NCBI GenBank assembly: GCA_946886185.1 | Contig: CAMPIC010000170.1 | Coordinates: 1-6,513, forward strand | Source of the DNA: an uncultured bacterium | GTDB taxonomy: Bacteria; Eisenbacteria; RBG-16-71-46; CAIMUX01 | DNA length: 6,513 nucleotides | Reading direction: 5' to 3' | Part shown: positions 4,999 to 6,513 of the stretch, one piece after another | Layout: every line of letters starts with the position of its first letter | Numbering within the stretch: the first letter of the stretch is position 1 | Notes under the pieces: generated by a model | What the model was told of the DNA's origin: nothing | What the model saw: the letters and a program-made list of their open reading frames with translations, nothing else | The model's database searches: none | Translations under genes and position numbers: made by a program

Positions 4999-6513
4999 CT
5001 ACCGAATCACCGGAGGAAAGTACGGCGGCATCGGAGGCTGGCCTTCCGCGAAGCGCTCGCGCTCGTTGCGCTCTTCCGGGGACATCGTCTCCTCCAAGTA
5101 CTGCGCCTTCTCGACCAGCCGCAAGAACTCCGTAACGTCCGGATCATCCTGCAGCTCCCGCGCAACCGCCCGCGCCATCGGCAGGATCTGATCAATCGTC
5201 TGCCCCTTCGCCCAGTAGCTCTGCCGCAAGATCTCCGCATACTCCGCGACCACCGCGGCCAGCCGGAACCGCGCCGAGGTCCGATCGATCGACCGCGCGA
5301 TCCCATCCAGATTCAGCGCCTGCTCGATTTCCTGCACGAGCGGAGCCTCCGGCTTCCGCCACTCCCCACCGTCGTTCGGCGACCGACCCATCGACACTCC
5401 CGAAGGCCGCGGGATCTTCACGTCGGGCACCGCATAGCGCAGACGAGCGGTGGCGAAGCGCTTCTTCGAGCCGATCTCCACGCCCTTCTGGAAGCGCACC
5501 TCGTACAGAGCGGTCACTTCGTGGCCGGCGCCGATCTCCCCCGCGTCGACCGCGTCGTTGCGGAAGTCTTTGTCGGCGACGTCGCGGTTCTCGAATCCGA
5601 GGAGCCGGTACGCGAGCACCACCGACGGATCGAACGCGACCTGGATCTTGGCATCGCGCGCGATGGTCTGGAGCGTTCCGGAGAGGTTCTCCACGAAGAC
5701 GCGGCGCGCTTCCTCGAGATCATCCACGTAGTAGTAGACGCCGTCGCCTTGATCGGCGAGCCGCTCCATGAGCACGTCGTTGTAGTTGCCCATGCCGAAG
5801 CCGATGGTGGTGAGATCGATCCCCTTGTCCGCCTCCGAGGCGACGCGCTCCAGGATCGAGTCAGGACCGGTACGGCCGACATTGGCCACGCCGTCGGAGC
5901 AGAGCAGGATCCGGTTGTTCGCTTCGGGATCGAAGTGACGCCGCGCCATCGCGTATCCGAGAAGCAGACCTTCCTCTGCATTGGTGCTGCCGTTCGATTG
6001 CAGCGACTCGATCGCGTCTTCGATGATCCTGCGATCTTCCAGCGTGGTCGACTCGAGCACGACGTAGGCGTTGTCTCCGTAGGCCACGATTCCCACGCGG
6101 TCGTCCCGCCGCAGTTGATCGAGCAGGACGCGCAGCGACTGGCGCACCAGACCGAGCCGGTTCTCCGCCGCCATCGAGCCCGAGACATCGACCACGAACA
6201 CCAGGTTCGCCGGCTTGCGCTCCGACTCGTCGATCACTCTCCCCTTCACTCCGACCCGCACCAGGTAGAAGCCTTCTCCGAAGGGAGACGGAGCGCCGTC
6301 CATCACGATCCGGAAGTCGGGGCGATGGAACTCCGGATACCCGCCGTCGAAGTAGTTGACGAACTCCTCCACGCGCGGCGAGTCGCGATCGGGAAGATGC
6401 CCGCCTTCCACGTAGCGGCGCATGATGGTGTACGCGCCGTGATCGACGTCGGTCGCGAAGGTCGAGAGCGCGTCCATGTCGGCGAGCACGAGCGGATTGG
6501 CGCCGTAGTGCCG
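4999..6513 (-). CDS. YfbK-like von Willebrand factor type A protein with DUF3520 C-terminus (5' end outside window)
   Basis: The frame is open to the right edge, so 504 C-terminal residues are visible and the start lies beyond 6513. A GTG at 6489 in this frame is not the real start, because the eight codons before it (RHYGANPL) already fit the family. Visible domains: a conserved N-terminal segment ('ALSTFATDVDHGAYTIMRRY', 'RVEEFVNYFDGGYPEF'); a vWA domain (about 100-275 of the visible part) with the MIDAS motif D-x-S-x-S in 'VVDVSGSM', a Thr in 'NGSTNAEEG' and Asp in 'CSDGVANVG'; then the family segment 'DAGEIGAGHEVTALYEV'; and a DUF3520-type C-terminus with 'RFRLAAVVAEYAEILRQSYW' and 'FLRLVEKAQYL'. 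With its metal site intact it should bind divalent cation and a protein partner. Relatives are often lipoproteins or exported, but any signal peptide is outside the window. The precise function is unknown. It converges on the DUF998 remnant across three hairpins. Confidence 0.93.
   Translation of the reverse strand, partial: RHYGANPLVLADMDALSTFATDVDHGAYTIMRRYVEGGHLPDRDSPRVEEFVNYFDGGYPEFHRPDFRIVMDGAPSPFGEGFYLVRVGVKGRVIDESERKPANLVFVVDVSGSMAAENRLGLVRQSLRVLLDQLRRDDRVGIVAYGDNAYVVLESTTLEDRRIIEDAIESLQSNGSTNAEEGLLLGYAMARRHFDPEANNRILLCSDGVANVGRTGPDSILERVASEADKGIDLTTIGFGMGNYNDVLMERLADQGDGVYYYVDDLEEARRVFVENLSGTLQTIARDAKIQVAFDPSVVLAYRLLGFENRDVADKDFRNDAVDAGEIGAGHEVTALYEVRFQKGVEIGSKKRFATARLRYAVPDVKIPRPSGVSMGRSPNDGGEWRKPEAPLVQEIEQALNLDGIARSIDRTSARFRLAAVVAEYAEILRQSYWAKGQTIDQILPMARAVARELQDDPDVTEFLRLVEKAQYLEETMSPEERNERERFAEGQPPMPPYFPPVIR

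Noticed and set aside
5514..6188. Second minus-strand frame of 224 codons inside the vWA gene
   Set aside because: It is a Ser/Arg/Thr-rich out-of-frame reading of the vWA gene and no family pattern is seen.

Overview
The window is GC-rich bacterial DNA, apparently chromosomal. It has a mobile or accessory feel in the middle and a conserved gene at the right edge. The protein families present (ArsR/DUF2087 regulator, ParE toxin, DUF998, YfbK-like vWA protein with DUF3520) occur in Myxococcota, Gemmatimonadota, Acidobacteriota and related soil or marine lineages. I cannot place the organism more precisely from sequence alone.

Left part (1-2057, plus strand). About 330 bases without a convincing gene lead into an ArsR-family repressor with a C-terminal DUF2087 domain (377-991). 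A 7-4-7 inverted repeat just upstream is a likely autoregulatory operator. Next comes a complete alkaline-phosphatase-superfamily enzyme of unknown substrate (1152-2057), with all expected metal-binding motifs visible.

Middle (2071-3387, plus strand). A well-formed sigma70-like promoter precedes a compact toxin-antitoxin operon. Its first member is an antitoxin-like reading frame (PF09720 type) that seems to have lost one base near its start. It overlaps a second, intact small antitoxin (2325-2501), which overlaps a ParE-family toxin (2491-2784). A hairpin follows the toxin stop. An unrecognised 161-residue protein (2902-3387) comes next.

Right-middle (3557-4889, plus strand). The most interesting gene encodes two CBS-type ligand-sensing repeats fused to a helical C-terminal domain carrying an R-N-x3-H motif, as in HEPN ribonucleases. 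This reads as a possible nucleotide-gated RNase and stands alone. It is followed by the 5'-truncated, stop-interrupted 3' end of a DUF998 membrane protein.

Right end (4885-6513). Three consecutive stem-loops with nearly identical 10-base loops but different stems fill the space between the DUF998 remnant and a convergent minus-strand gene. That gene encodes a YfbK-like von Willebrand factor A protein and runs off the right edge, so its N-terminus is missing.

Overall, 2071-4889 looks like an accessory segment (toxin-antitoxin genes, orphan genes, gene debris) between more ordinary genes. Apart from the toxin-antitoxin pair, no functional partnership between neighbours can be demonstrated.
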